Position numbers and translations under genes: made by a program
The notes under the pieces: model-generated
Seen by the model: the letters and a program-made list of their open reading frames with translations, nothing else
What the model was told of the DNA's origin: nothing
The model's database searches: none
NCBI GenBank assembly: GCA_025560025.1
Contig: CP048486.1
Location: 1,616,001-1,680,000, forward strand
Direction: 5' to 3'
DNA length: 64,000 bases
Source: Agrobacterium tumefaciens
GTDB lineage: Bacteria > Pseudomonadota > Alphaproteobacteria > Rhizobiales > Rhizobiaceae
Shown: positions 1-7,622 of the stretch, piece after piece
How the letters are laid out: each line of letters begins with the position of its first letter
Position numbering within the stretch: the stretch's first letter is position 1

Positions 1-609
1 GACATGGACGGGACGATTCTCGACTCCAGCGCTGCGTCGGAGCGCGTCTGGGGAGGATGGGCCAGGGAAAACGGAATTCCGACGCCACCCTATCATGGTC
101 GCCGGGTGGAGGACACGATGGCAGACCTGAAAAGCGCAGGAATTGATCCCGCGAAGGCCGCGGCTGAAATCACCGAACGGGAGCTCTCGGATCTCGACGG
201 CGTGGTTCCTATCCCGGGAGCGATCGAATTTCTGGGATCGCTTCCAAGCGAGAAATGGGCGGTGGTGACCTCTGCTCCGAAGGAACTCGCCCTGAGACGT
301 ATCGCGGCGGCCGGATTGCCCCGACCGATGGCAATCATTGCGGCAGAAGATGTAAAGCAGGGAAAACCGAAGCCCGATCCGTTTCTTGCGGGCGCGGGGC
401 TTCTTTCCGTTGATCCCACGCGATGCCTCGTGTTCGAGGATGCGGATGCGGGAATTTATGCGGCAGAGGCTGCCGGCGCCTCCGTTGTTGTGATCACGCA
501 TACCAACAGTGCGACCATCAGGGATAGGCCGGCCGTGGCTGATTATCGGGATCTGCGTGCCCTGGTGGTTGGAGCGTCTCTTTCGGTTGAGCTGGTTCAA
601 CGCAGTTAG
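1..609 (+). CDS. HAD-superfamily phosphatase, 5' end outside window
   Basis: Haloacid-dehalogenase-type hydrolase, probably a small sugar-phosphate or glycerol-phosphate phosphatase. The window opens inside HAD motif I: codons 1-15 read D-M-D-G-T, so the ATG at 4 is the methionine within DxDGT and not the true start, which lies upstream of the window. Motif II is the Thr/Ser in VVTSAP, motif III the Lys in KQGKPKPDP, and motif IV the acidic pair in VFEDADAG. The helical cap (about residues 15-80) is of the beta-phosphoglucomutase type. About 202 residues are visible, so only a few are missing. The substrate cannot be told from sequence. It is followed by a 166-base gap before paaX and seems unrelated to the paa genes. 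Confidence 0.85.
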   Translation, partial: DMDGTILDSSAASERVWGGWARENGIPTPPYHGRRVEDTMADLKSAGIDPAKAAAEITERELSDLDGVVPIPGAIEFLGSLPSEKWAVVTSAPKELALRRIAAAGLPRPMAIIAAEDVKQGKPKPDPFLAGAGLLSVDPTRCLVFEDADAGIYAAEAAGASVVVITHTNSATIRDRPAVADYRDLRALVVGASLSVELVQRS

Positions 610-775
610 GAATTGCTGTGTGTGAAGGGTTTTCCTGGCAGGCGGCTGGAAAGGTCGCCGCCGGCATGTGAGTTGCCTTATCCGTGGATGTCATGCATGG
701 AGGTGAGCGACCACGCCGCTTTTCGTCTGATTCATCCGAGATTGGGGAAAGCCCGCATGAAAGGTGGATGAGGAC

Positions 776-1630
776 ATGTCGCTAAGCCTTCTCCTGAGTA
801 ATGCTTCGCTCAGAGCTGCGAGCTTCATCGTCACGATTTACGGCGATGTCGTCGAGCCGAGGGGTGGCGCGATCTGGGTCGGCAACCTCATCGAAACCTG
901 CGCGGAAGTTGGCATCAGCGAGACTTTGGTGCGCACCGCAGCATCCAGGCTGGTTTCCGCCGGCCAGTTGACCGGCGAGCGGCAGGGACGTCGCAGCTAT
1001 TATAGTCTTACCGAGGCAGCCCAGACTGATTTCGCGGCGGCCGCGCGTCTGCTTTTCGGCACTGCCGATGAGCCGGTCTGGCGTTTTGTTTACCTCGGCG
1101 GACCTGCCTTCGAGGCCGATGCGCGAGCCCTGGAGTTGGCTGGATACACCCGGCTTGGTTCTCGCCTGTCAATTGGCGTGCGGCCACTTCCACCCCTGTC
1201 TGCCGCAGCCGTCACCTTTAATGCCGAGGTTGCCGGTGGCGGCGCCGGCCTCAAGGAACTGGCGGCGGAACAATGGGGTCTGCAGAGTTACGATGCGGCC
1301 TATCGGGAATTCCTTGAACGATACGGCAAATTCTCCGAGGCGCTGGAAGCGGGAGCACAGCTCAGCCCGATAGAACATCTGGCCGCCCGTCTTCTTCTTG
1401 TCCATCAATACCGGATGATCGTCCTGCATGACCCGCGGCTTCCCGCCGGTGCGCTGCCCGATGATTGGCCTCATGCCGAAGTACGGCGCCTTTTTGCCCG
1501 GCTCTATGTTCGTTTGTCAAAAAAGGCGGACGACTTCATTGCGCGGAAATTTCTGACGGAGGACGGGCCTCTGCCGGCCGAAACGGCTGCCACCAGGCAT
1601 CGAATAGACGGGCTCCTCGCCATCTTGTGA
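776..1630 (+). CDS. paaX: PaaX-type repressor of phenylacetate catabolism
   Basis: PaaX-family transcriptional regulator, 284 residues from ATG 776. In Escherichia coli PaaX represses the paa genes and is released by phenylacetyl-CoA. The N-terminal winged helix (about residues 10-85; RTAASRLVSAGQL, then RRSYYSLT) and the long C-terminal PaaX domain agree with the family in length and order. A GTG at 764 is also in frame, but AAGGTGG (761-767) overlaps it and lies 8 bases before ATG 776, which is therefore preferred. It stands just upstream of paaJ and reads the same way. A second, TetR-type regulator (9805-10401) is in the same cluster, so control may be dual. Confidence 0.88.
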   Translation: MSLSLLLSNASLRAASFIVTIYGDVVEPRGGAIWVGNLIETCAEVGISETLVRTAASRLVSAGQLTGERQGRRSYYSLTEAAQTDFAAAARLLFGTADEPVWRFVYLGGPAFEADARALELAGYTRLGSRLSIGVRPLPPLSAAAVTFNAEVAGGGAGLKELAAEQWGLQSYDAAYREFLERYGKFSEALEAGAQLSPIEHLAARLLLVHQYRMIVLHDPRLPAGALPDDWPHAEVRRLFARLYVRLSKKADDFIARKFLTEDGPLPAETAATRHRIDGLLAIL

Positions 1631-1680
1631 ATTCATGTTTCTGCGAACGCAAAAATGCGGATGAAAGCGCAGAATTTCAA

Positions 1681-1721
1681 ATGTCACAAGAATCGTCAAA
1701 AATTGTGTTGAACTGTGACAT
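1681..1721. promoter_or_regulatory. Inverted repeat over the paaJ -35 region, candidate PaaX site
   Basis: ATGTCACA (1681-1688) and TGTGACAT (1714-1721) are exact inverted repeats 25 bases apart. A nested pair, CACAA (1685-1689) and TTGTG (1703-1707), lies between them. The right arm begins directly after the -35 hexamer TTGAAC. The placement suits a repressor of the paaJABCDE promoter, and PaaX is encoded just upstream. Assigning it to PaaX is inference: the arms do not obviously match the E. coli PaaX half-site. Confidence 0.4.
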
Positions 1722-1736
1722 AAGGAATGGTATTAA
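1708..1736 (+). promoter_or_regulatory. Sigma70-type promoter of the paaJABCDE operon
   Basis: TTGAAC (1708-1713), a 17-base spacer and TATTAA (1731-1736) make a good housekeeping promoter. Transcription would begin near 1743, inside the ACCGATCGGT palindrome that follows, which is where a repressor would be expected to bind. Start site predicted, not mapped. Confidence 0.6.
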
Positions 1737-1739
1737 CTA

Positions 1740-1758
1740 ACCGATCGGTCGGCTAATT
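1740..1758. promoter_or_regulatory. TetR-type operator, paa copy 1
   Basis: ACCGATCGGTCGGCTAATT holds the perfect 10-bp palindrome ACCGATCGGT. The same 19-bp pattern is found at 13137-13155 with 14 of 19 positions identical and every difference a transition. It covers the predicted start of the paaJ transcript. The TetR-family regulator at 9805-10401 is the likely ligand-responsive protein. This agrees with what I recall of PaaR operators in other proteobacteria, but that was not checked. Confidence 0.55.
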
Positions 1759-1791
1759 GCCGGCCGGGCTGAGGAGGACGAGGAGGAATTA

Positions 1792-2997
1792 GTGCCTGAA
1801 GCATTTATCTGCGACGCTGTTCGCACTCCGATTGGACGATATGCGGGTTTATTGGCATCTGTACGTGCCGATGATCTCGCCGCTGTTCCGCTCGCGGCAC
1901 TGATGGCGCGTAATCCGCAGGTTGACTGGTCGAAGGTCGATGACCTGATTTATGGATGTGCCAATCAGGCCGGCGAAGACAATCGCAATGTTGCGCGCAT
2001 GGCGGCCCTTCTATCGGGCATGCCGGTCTCCGTCCCCGGCACGACCGTAAACCGCCTCTGTGGTTCCGGCATGGATGCCGTTGGCATGGCCGCCCGGGCA
2101 ATTCGCGCCGGTGACTGCGATTTCGTCATCGCCGGTGGCACCGAAAGCATGAGCCGCGCTCCATTTGTCATGCCCAAGGCGGAGAGCGCCTTTTCGCGTG
2201 CCAATGCCGTATATGACACGACAATCGGATGGCGCTTCATCAATCCGAAGATGAAAAAGGCTTTTGGCGTCGATTCCATGCCGGAAACGGCCGACAATGT
2301 CGCCGCCGATTATGGGGTTAGCCGTGAGGATCAGGATGCTTTTGCTGCGCGCAGCCAGGCACGGTGGGCCGCAGCATACGAGGCCGGTGTCTTTGCCGAT
2401 GAGATAGCCCCCGTTTCCGTACCGCAGAAGAAGGGTGATCCGATTATCGTTGATCGGGACGAGCATCCGCGACCCGGAACGACGGCCGAGCAGCTGGCCA
2501 AACTCAAGGGTGTCAACGGACCGGACCTTTCCGTCACCGCCGGCAATGCTTCAGGTGTCAATGATGGCGCTGCCGCGCTGTTGGTCGCGAGCGAGATGAC
2601 GGCCAGGGCGCAGGGGCTGACGCCGAAGGCCCGCATCGTGGCCATGGCCGCCGCCGGCGTCGAGCCCCGCATTATGGGCATTGGCCCTGCGCCTGCCGCG
2701 CGCCGCGTGCTGGAACGTGCTAAACTGTCCATCGGCCAGATGGATGTCATCGAACTGAACGAGGCCTTTGCCTCGCAGGCGCTCGCCACGTTGCGTGACC
2801 TCGGTCTGCCCGACGATGCTGCGCATGTGAACCCGAATGGTGGCGCGATCGCCATGGGCCATCCGCTCGGCATGAGCGGCGCTCGCCTTGTCACCACCGC
2901 CGCCTACCAGCTTCATCGTCAGGGCGGCCGCTATGCGCTGTGTACGATGTGCATCGGTGTCGGCCAGGGCATCGCACTCATTCTTGAACGTGTCTGA
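1792..2997 (+). CDS. paaJ: 3-oxoadipyl-CoA / 3-oxo-5,6-dehydrosuberyl-CoA thiolase
   Basis: Thiolase, 401 residues, carrying out the two thiolytic steps of the phenylacetate pathway: 3-oxo-5,6-dehydrosuberyl-CoA to dehydroadipyl-CoA plus acetyl-CoA, then 3-oxoadipyl-CoA to succinyl-CoA plus acetyl-CoA. The nucleophile is Cys90 in [11 protein letters not shown]. The [18 protein letters not shown] and [10 protein letters not shown] motifs supply the active-site Asn/His and the second Cys. The start is GTG 1792, preceded by a strong GAGGAGG-type ribosome site (1771-1788). The PcaF thiolase of protocatechuate breakdown is nearly identical in type; the paa neighbours decide for PaaJ. It is the first gene of a rightward operon running to paaZ. 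Confidence 0.9.
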   Translation: MPEAFICDAVRTPIGRYAGLLASVRADDLAAVPLAALMARNPQVDWSKVDDLIYGCANQAGEDNRNVARMAALLSGMPVSVPGTTVNRLCGSGMDAVGMAARAIRAGDCDFVIAGGTESMSRAPFVMPKAESAFSRANAVYDTTIGWRFINPKMKKAFGVDSMPETADNVAADYGVSREDQDAFAARSQARWAAAYEAGVFADEIAPVSVPQKKGDPIIVDRDEHPRPGTTAEQLAKLKGVNGPDLSVTAGNASGVNDGAAALLVASEMTARAQGLTPKARIVAMAAAGVEPRIMGIGPAPAARRVLERAKLSIGQMDVIELNEAFASQALATLRDLGLPDDAAHVNPNGGAIAMGHPLGMSGARLVTTAAYQLHRQGGRYALCTMCIGVGQGIALILERV

Positions 2998-3021
2998 CGC
3001 GATAAAACAGGAGGAATGGCC

Positions 3022-4026
3022 ATGTATGCACAGATGGTGAAAACCGACGCCGCCCACGTCCGCAGCCTCGAGGAAATGGACCCGGTCGAGCGCGCCTTCC
3101 AGGAGCGCATCGACGCAGGCCAGAAGATCGAACCGAAGGAATGGATGCCGGAAGGTTACCGCAAGACGCTGGTGCGCCAGATAAGCCAGCATGCCCATTC
3201 CGAGATCGTCGGCCAGCTGCCGGAAGGCAACTGGATCACCCGCGCACCGACACTGGAGCGCAAGGCGATCCTGCTGGCCAAGGTGCAGGACGAAGCCGGT
3301 CACGGTCTCTATCTCTATTGCGCCGCCGAAACCCTCGGTATCAGCCGCGACGAAATGTACGAGCAGCTGCATTCCGGCAAGGCCAAATATTCCTCTATCT
3401 TCAACTATCCGACGCTGAGCTGGGCCGATATCGGCGCGGTCGGCTGGCTGGTTGATGGCGCGGCGATCATGAATCAGGTGCCGCTGCAACGCTGTTCCTA
3501 CGGGCCTTATGCCCGCGCGATGGTTCGCATCTGCAAGGAAGAAAGCTTCCATCAGCGCCAGGGTTTTGACATCCTGATGAAAATGGTGAAGGGCACCCCG
3601 GCACAGAAGGCACTGGTTCAGGATGCGCTGAACCGCTGGTGGTGGCCGTCGCTGATGATGTTTGGTCCTTCCGACGACGCCTCCGTGCATTCGGCCCAGT
3701 CGATGGCGTGGAAGATCAAGCAGAATTCGAATGACGAGCTGCGCCAGAAATTTGTCGATCAGACCGTGCCGCAGGCAACCTATCTCGGCCTGACCGTTCC
3801 CGACCCGGATCTTAAGTGGAATGAGGAAAAGGGTGGTTACGATTTCGGTGAGCCGGACTGGAGTGAATTCTTCGCGGTGATCGCCGGCAATGGCCCCTGC
3901 AATGCCGAGCGTCTCAATGCCCGCAAAAAGGCCTGGGACGATGGCGAGTGGTTCCGTGACGGTCTCGTCGCCCATGCCGAAAAGGTGCAGTCGCGCCGGC
4001 AGGCCGCCCGCATCGCCGCCGAATAG
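3022..4026 (+). CDS. paaA: Ring-1,2-phenylacetyl-CoA epoxidase, catalytic subunit PaaA
   Basis: Di-iron catalytic subunit of the PaaABC(D)E multicomponent monooxygenase, which converts phenylacetyl-CoA to its ring 1,2-epoxide. The ferritin-like helices carry the ligand residues: Glu in QHAHSEIVG, the ExxH of [10 protein letters not shown] and the ExxH of [24 protein letters not shown] and [16 protein letters not shown] match PaaA closely. An in-frame ATG at 3016 directly abuts AGGAGG (3010-3014), so ATG 3022 with normal spacing is taken as the start; only two residues differ. In E. coli paaA is likewise followed by B, C, D and E. Confidence 0.95.
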   Translation: MYAQMVKTDAAHVRSLEEMDPVERAFQERIDAGQKIEPKEWMPEGYRKTLVRQISQHAHSEIVGQLPEGNWITRAPTLERKAILLAKVQDEAGHGLYLYCAAETLGISRDEMYEQLHSGKAKYSSIFNYPTLSWADIGAVGWLVDGAAIMNQVPLQRCSYGPYARAMVRICKEESFHQRQGFDILMKMVKGTPAQKALVQDALNRWWWPSLMMFGPSDDASVHSAQSMAWKIKQNSNDELRQKFVDQTVPQATYLGLTVPDPDLKWNEEKGGYDFGEPDWSEFFAVIAGNGPCNAERLNARKKAWDDGEWFRDGLVAHAEKVQSRRQAARIAAE

Positions 4027-4126
4027 GTGTGTTCAGGATCGCGCTTGCGGTCCCTTGGTCCCAATCGCAGTCAATACGCTCTCACCGCGGCCCGCCGCTG
4101 ACGAGCGCGAATAAGGGAGAGAAATC

Positions 4127-4411
4127 ATGTCCAGCGAATGGCCCCTCTGGGAGGTCTTCATCCGCGGCCAGCACGGCCTCAATCATCGCCATGTCGGCAG
4201 CCTGCATGCGCCGGATGCGGAAATGGCCGTCAACAATGCCCGCGACGTCTATACCCGCCGCAATGAGGGTGTCAGCATCTGGGTGGTCCGCTCCAGCGAC
4301 ATCACCGCCAGTGCGCCGTCGGAAAAGGGACCGCTGTTCGAGCCGTCCAATTCCAAGGTTTACCGTCATCCGACCTTCTTCGACGTGCCGGAAGAAGTGG
4401 GGCATATGTGA
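4127..4411 (+). CDS. paaB: Phenylacetyl-CoA epoxidase subunit PaaB
   Basis: Small subunit, 94 residues, the usual PaaB length. It bridges PaaA-PaaC units and is needed for full activity of the complex. WPLWEVFIRGQHGLNHRHVG at the N terminus and the HAPDAEMAVNNARDVYTRRNEG segment are family hallmarks. RBS GGGAGAG lies 7-8 bases before ATG 4127. The 100-base gap after paaA holds no gene. The stop codon overlaps the paaC start (TGATG), which suggests coupled translation. Confidence 0.93.
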   Translation: MSSEWPLWEVFIRGQHGLNHRHVGSLHAPDAEMAVNNARDVYTRRNEGVSIWVVRSSDITASAPSEKGPLFEPSNSKVYRHPTFFDVPEEVGHM

Positions 4412-5193
4412 TGGGCGCGGCTCAAGAGACTGCCACCGTCGACAATGCCGCCCTTTTCGAGTTCCTGCTGCGGATGGGCGACAATACCCTCATTCTCGGT
4501 CATCGCGTCTCGGAATGGTGTGGTCACTCGCCGGCGCTCGAAGAGGATATCGCGCTGTCCAACACCGCGCTCGACCTGATCGGCCAGACGCAGCTCTGGC
4601 TTGGCCTTGCCGGCGAAGTGGAGGGGAAGGGGCGTTCCGCCGACGATCTCGCCTATCTGCGTGACGGGCTGGATTTCCGTAACGTGCTGCTTGTCGAGCG
4701 CCCGAACGGCGATTTCGGCAAGACGCTGATGCGACAGTTCCTGTTCGATGCGTGGCACTACGTTCTGCTGAAGTGGCTCAAAAGCTCCAGCGACCAGCGC
4801 ATCGCCGAAATTGCCGAAAAATCCCTGAAGGAAGTGTCCTATCATCTCGATCGCAGCCGCGATCTGGTGATCCGGCTTGGCGACGGCACGGTGGAGAGCC
4901 ATCGCCGCATGCAGGCGGCACTCGACGATCTCTGGCCCTTTACCGGCGAGTTGTTCATCGGCGATGCCTCGGATACGGCCGTTGCCGCCGCCGGCGTGGC
5001 GCCGGAGCCCGCATCGCTGAAGGCATCCTGGGATGAACTCGTGGCCGAGACGCTGGAGGAGGCGACGCTGAACACGCCGGCCGATGGTTATATGCAGAAG
5101 GGTGGCAAGCGCGGCATCCACACCGAACATCTCGGCTTCATTCTCTCTGATCTGCAGTTTCTGCAACGCGCCTATCCCGGCGGAACCTGGTAG
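4411..5193 (+). CDS. paaC: Phenylacetyl-CoA epoxidase structural subunit PaaC
   Basis: Ferritin-like subunit, 260 residues, that pairs with PaaA as a mostly structural partner. Family signatures include LLRMGDNTLILGHRVSEW, ALDLIGQTQLWL and the RQFLFDAWHYVLLKWL helix. ATG 4411 overlaps the paaB stop by one base; a GTG at 4408 is in frame but is not needed. It ends 9 bases before paaD. Confidence 0.93.
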   Translation: MGAAQETATVDNAALFEFLLRMGDNTLILGHRVSEWCGHSPALEEDIALSNTALDLIGQTQLWLGLAGEVEGKGRSADDLAYLRDGLDFRNVLLVERPNGDFGKTLMRQFLFDAWHYVLLKWLKSSSDQRIAEIAEKSLKEVSYHLDRSRDLVIRLGDGTVESHRRMQAALDDLWPFTGELFIGDASDTAVAAAGVAPEPASLKASWDELVAETLEEATLNTPADGYMQKGGKRGIHTEHLGFILSDLQFLQRAYPGGTW

Positions 5194-5202
5194 GAGGCGC
5201 AG

Positions 5203-5730
5203 ATGATGGCGGCCGAGCATCACCCTTCTGCGCGGCAGGTCTGGACCTGGCTTGCAGACGTTCCGGACCCGGAAATACCTGTCATATCGCTGGTCGATCT
5301 CGGCATTATCCGCGATGTCGCCTGGGAAGAAGAGGGGCTGGTCGTGACCGTCACGCCGACCTATTCCGGCTGTCCGGCAACGACGATTATCAACCTCGAT
5401 ATCGAGCGTGCGCTGAACGAGCGGGGTATCGAAAAGGTCAGGCTGAAGCGCCAGCTTTCGCCCGCCTGGACGACCGACTGGATCAGCGCGGAAGGCCGCG
5501 AGAAGCTCAGGGCCTACGGTATCGCGCCGCCGATTGACGGAACCGCCGCCGACGGCGTGCTGATGAAGCGCATCGACCGGCTTTCGGGCCGCTCCAACCT
5601 GACGATCGCCTGTCCGCGCTGCGGGTCGGCCAATACTGAAAAGATCAGCCAGTTCGGCTCGACGCCATGCAAGGCCAGCTATCGCTGTACCGACTGCCTG
5701 GAACCCTTCGATTATTTCAAGTGCATCTGA
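5203..5730 (+). CDS. paaD: PaaD, iron-sulfur/di-iron maturation protein of the epoxidase
   Basis: 175 residues. The N-terminal MIP18/DUF59 domain (about residues 10-100; VPDPEIPVISLVDLGIIRDV and YSGCPATTIINLDIE) resembles cytosolic Fe-S assembly factors. The C-terminal zinc ribbon holds two CxxC pairs (CPRCG and CTDC) plus a final Cys next to the C terminus. PaaD is thought to help mature the epoxidase and is not part of the isolated catalytic complex. RBS GGAGG before ATG 5203; a second ATG follows at 5206. Confidence 0.92.
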   Translation: MMAAEHHPSARQVWTWLADVPDPEIPVISLVDLGIIRDVAWEEEGLVVTVTPTYSGCPATTIINLDIERALNERGIEKVRLKRQLSPAWTTDWISAEGREKLRAYGIAPPIDGTAADGVLMKRIDRLSGRSNLTIACPRCGSANTEKISQFGSTPCKASYRCTDCLEPFDYFKCI

Positions 5731-5756
5731 CCTGACGCAAAGGATGAGGGCCGCCC

Positions 5757-6833
5757 ATGGCACGTTTCCATTCCCTGAATGTTACTGAAGTGCGCCGCGA
5801 AACCCGCGATGCTGTTGTCGTGACGCTGGTTCCCGCCGAGGAAGACCGCGCCGCCTTCGATTTCACCCAGGGCCAGTACCTGACCTTCCGCCGCAAGTTC
5901 GATGGTGAGGAACTGCGCCGCTCCTATTCGATCTGCGCGGGGCGCGATGAAGGTGTGTTGCGCGTCGGCATCAAGCGGGTGGATGGCGGCTGCTTCTCCA
6001 GCTGGGCCAATGAGGGGCTGAAAGCCGGCGATACGCTGGAGGCCATGCCGCCGATGGGGGCCTTCTTCACCGATATCGAACCCGAAGTGTCCAAGCATTA
6101 CCTCGGCTTTGCCGGCGGCAGCGGCATTACGCCCGTCCTGTCGATCATCAAGACGACGCTCAAGCGCGAGCCGCGCTCCAGCTTCACGCTTGTCTATGCC
6201 AACCGCCAGATTTCCTCGATCATGTTTCGTGAGGAACTGGAGGACCTGAAGAACAGCTATCTCGGCCGTTTTTCCGTCCTGCATGTGCTCGAAAGCGAGG
6301 CGCAGGACATCGACCTCTTCACCGGCCGCGTCAATGCGGAAAAATGTGCGGCGCTGTTCAAGAGCTGGATCGACCTGACCTCGGTGACGACAGCCTTCAT
6401 CTGCGGTCCCGAGCCGATGATGCTGGCGATTGCCGGCGCGCTGCGCGAGCACGGGCTGCGCGACGACCAGATCAAGTTCGAGCTTTTCGCCTCTTCGCAG
6501 CCAGGCCGCGCACGGGCGAGGGCACAGAATGCCCATGGCACGGATGCGAATGCCAGCTGTCAGGCAACGGTGACGCTCGATGGCGCCACCCGTATCTTCA
6601 ACATGCCCAAACAGGGCCAGAGCCTGCTCGACGCCGCGCTCGAGAACAATATCGACGCGCCCTATGCCTGCAAGGCCGGCGTCTGCTCCACCTGTCGCGC
6701 CAAGGTCATCGAGGGCGAGACTGAGATGGAGGTCAATCACGCGCTTGAAGATTACGAGGTTCGGCAGGGTTACGTGTTGACCTGCCAGTGTTACCCGCTG
6801 AGCGACAAGGTCGTCGTCAGCTACGACCAGTAA
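5757..6833 (+). CDS. paaE: Phenylacetyl-CoA epoxidase reductase PaaE
   Basis: NADPH-dependent reductase that feeds electrons to PaaABC, 358 residues. The N-terminal FAD domain has RRSYSICAG (about residues 60-68), followed by the NAD(P) domain with GFAGGSGITPVLSI. The C-terminal plant-type [2Fe-2S] ferredoxin has C-x4-C-x2-C (ACKAGVCSTC) and the fourth Cys in VLTCQC. Domain order FAD-NAD-Fe2S and length are standard. ATG 5757 has GGATGAGGG as its ribosome site. Confidence 0.94.
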   Translation: MARFHSLNVTEVRRETRDAVVVTLVPAEEDRAAFDFTQGQYLTFRRKFDGEELRRSYSICAGRDEGVLRVGIKRVDGGCFSSWANEGLKAGDTLEAMPPMGAFFTDIEPEVSKHYLGFAGGSGITPVLSIIKTTLKREPRSSFTLVYANRQISSIMFREELEDLKNSYLGRFSVLHVLESEAQDIDLFTGRVNAEKCAALFKSWIDLTSVTTAFICGPEPMMLAIAGALREHGLRDDQIKFELFASSQPGRARARAQNAHGTDANASCQATVTLDGATRIFNMPKQGQSLLDAALENNIDAPYACKAGVCSTCRAKVIEGETEMEVNHALEDYEVRQGYVLTCQCYPLSDKVVVSYDQ

Positions 6834-6850
6834 GAGCGGAGGACGACCGC

Positions 6851-7612
6851 ATGACCCACACCGAAACGATGCCGATCGAAGACTATCTCGCACAGGGCGG
6901 TGTCCTCACCTCCCCGGACAATGTGCCGGCGCGCTATCGCGGCGAATTGCTGCGCCTGATGGCAAGCTTCGTCGACAGCGAACTGGCGGGTTCCGCCGGT
7001 TTTGCCGATATCATCAACGACGCGCCGGGTATCCAGGAGCGTATCTGTGCCGCCCGCATCGTGCTCGAAAAGACCGATCATGCCGGCCAGATCCTGAAGG
7101 TGATGGAAAGCTTCGGTGCCGATGGCGGACGTTACGCCGTCCACCACCCATGGGCCGAGCGCCTTCCCCGCGACGCCGATATCGGGGCTGCCCGCCAGAA
7201 AGGCGATATGCGTCTTTCGGTCTTCCATTATCCGCTTGGCGGCTGGGTCGACGCCGTCGTCATGAATGTGCTGATGGGCAAGGCGGGGGTCATTCAGCTG
7301 CGCGAGCTTTCACATGTCTCCTACCAGCCGCTGGCCGAGGTTTTCCGCCGCATCCTGCCGCGTGAGGCGCGCCATCTCGAACTTGGCATCGCCGGTCTTG
7401 AGCGCATCGCGGCAAATCCGGCCGAACGTGATACGGCCATGGCCTCCATCACCTATTGGCGCCCGCGGGTTGCGGCGAGCTTCGGGCTTTCCGGCTCGGC
7501 GCGCTTTGGCACGCTGGCACGGTTCGGCCTTCGCCATACTCCCAATGAAACACTCCTTGCCGAATGGCAGGCGGACGTCGAAGCGCAATTGTCTGCGCTG
7601 AAACTGATCTGA
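6851..7612 (+). CDS. Additional PaaA/PaaC-like ferritin-fold protein in the paa operon
   Basis: 253 residues from ATG 6851 (RBS GCGGAGG). Not one of the canonical paa genes of E. coli. Aligned by eye with PaaA it keeps Glu44 (VDSELAG), His77, Asp134, Glu172 and His175 (REARH). The helix-2 motif DEAGH is replaced by E-K-T-D-H (73-77), so the usual iron ligand three residues before His is Lys74, with Glu73 one place off. It may be a non-catalytic PaaC-like partner, an altered metal site or an accessory oxidase. It sits 17 bases after paaE and 10 before paaZ, so it is surely co-transcribed. The exact role is unknown to me. Confidence 0.75.
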   Translation: MTHTETMPIEDYLAQGGVLTSPDNVPARYRGELLRLMASFVDSELAGSAGFADIINDAPGIQERICAARIVLEKTDHAGQILKVMESFGADGGRYAVHHPWAERLPRDADIGAARQKGDMRLSVFHYPLGGWVDAVVMNVLMGKAGVIQLRELSHVSYQPLAEVFRRILPREARHLELGIAGLERIAANPAERDTAMASITYWRPRVAASFGLSGSARFGTLARFGLRHTPNETLLAEWQADVEAQLSALKLI

Positions 7613-7622
7613 CAGGAAGGAA

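Noticed and set aside
2551..3975. Antisense open frame opposite paaJ and paaA
   Set aside because: Both sense genes have full motif sets; the antisense product has none and no ribosome site.
4366..5763. Antisense open frame opposite paaC and paaD
   Set aside because: Shadow of the sense genes; no recognisable domain.
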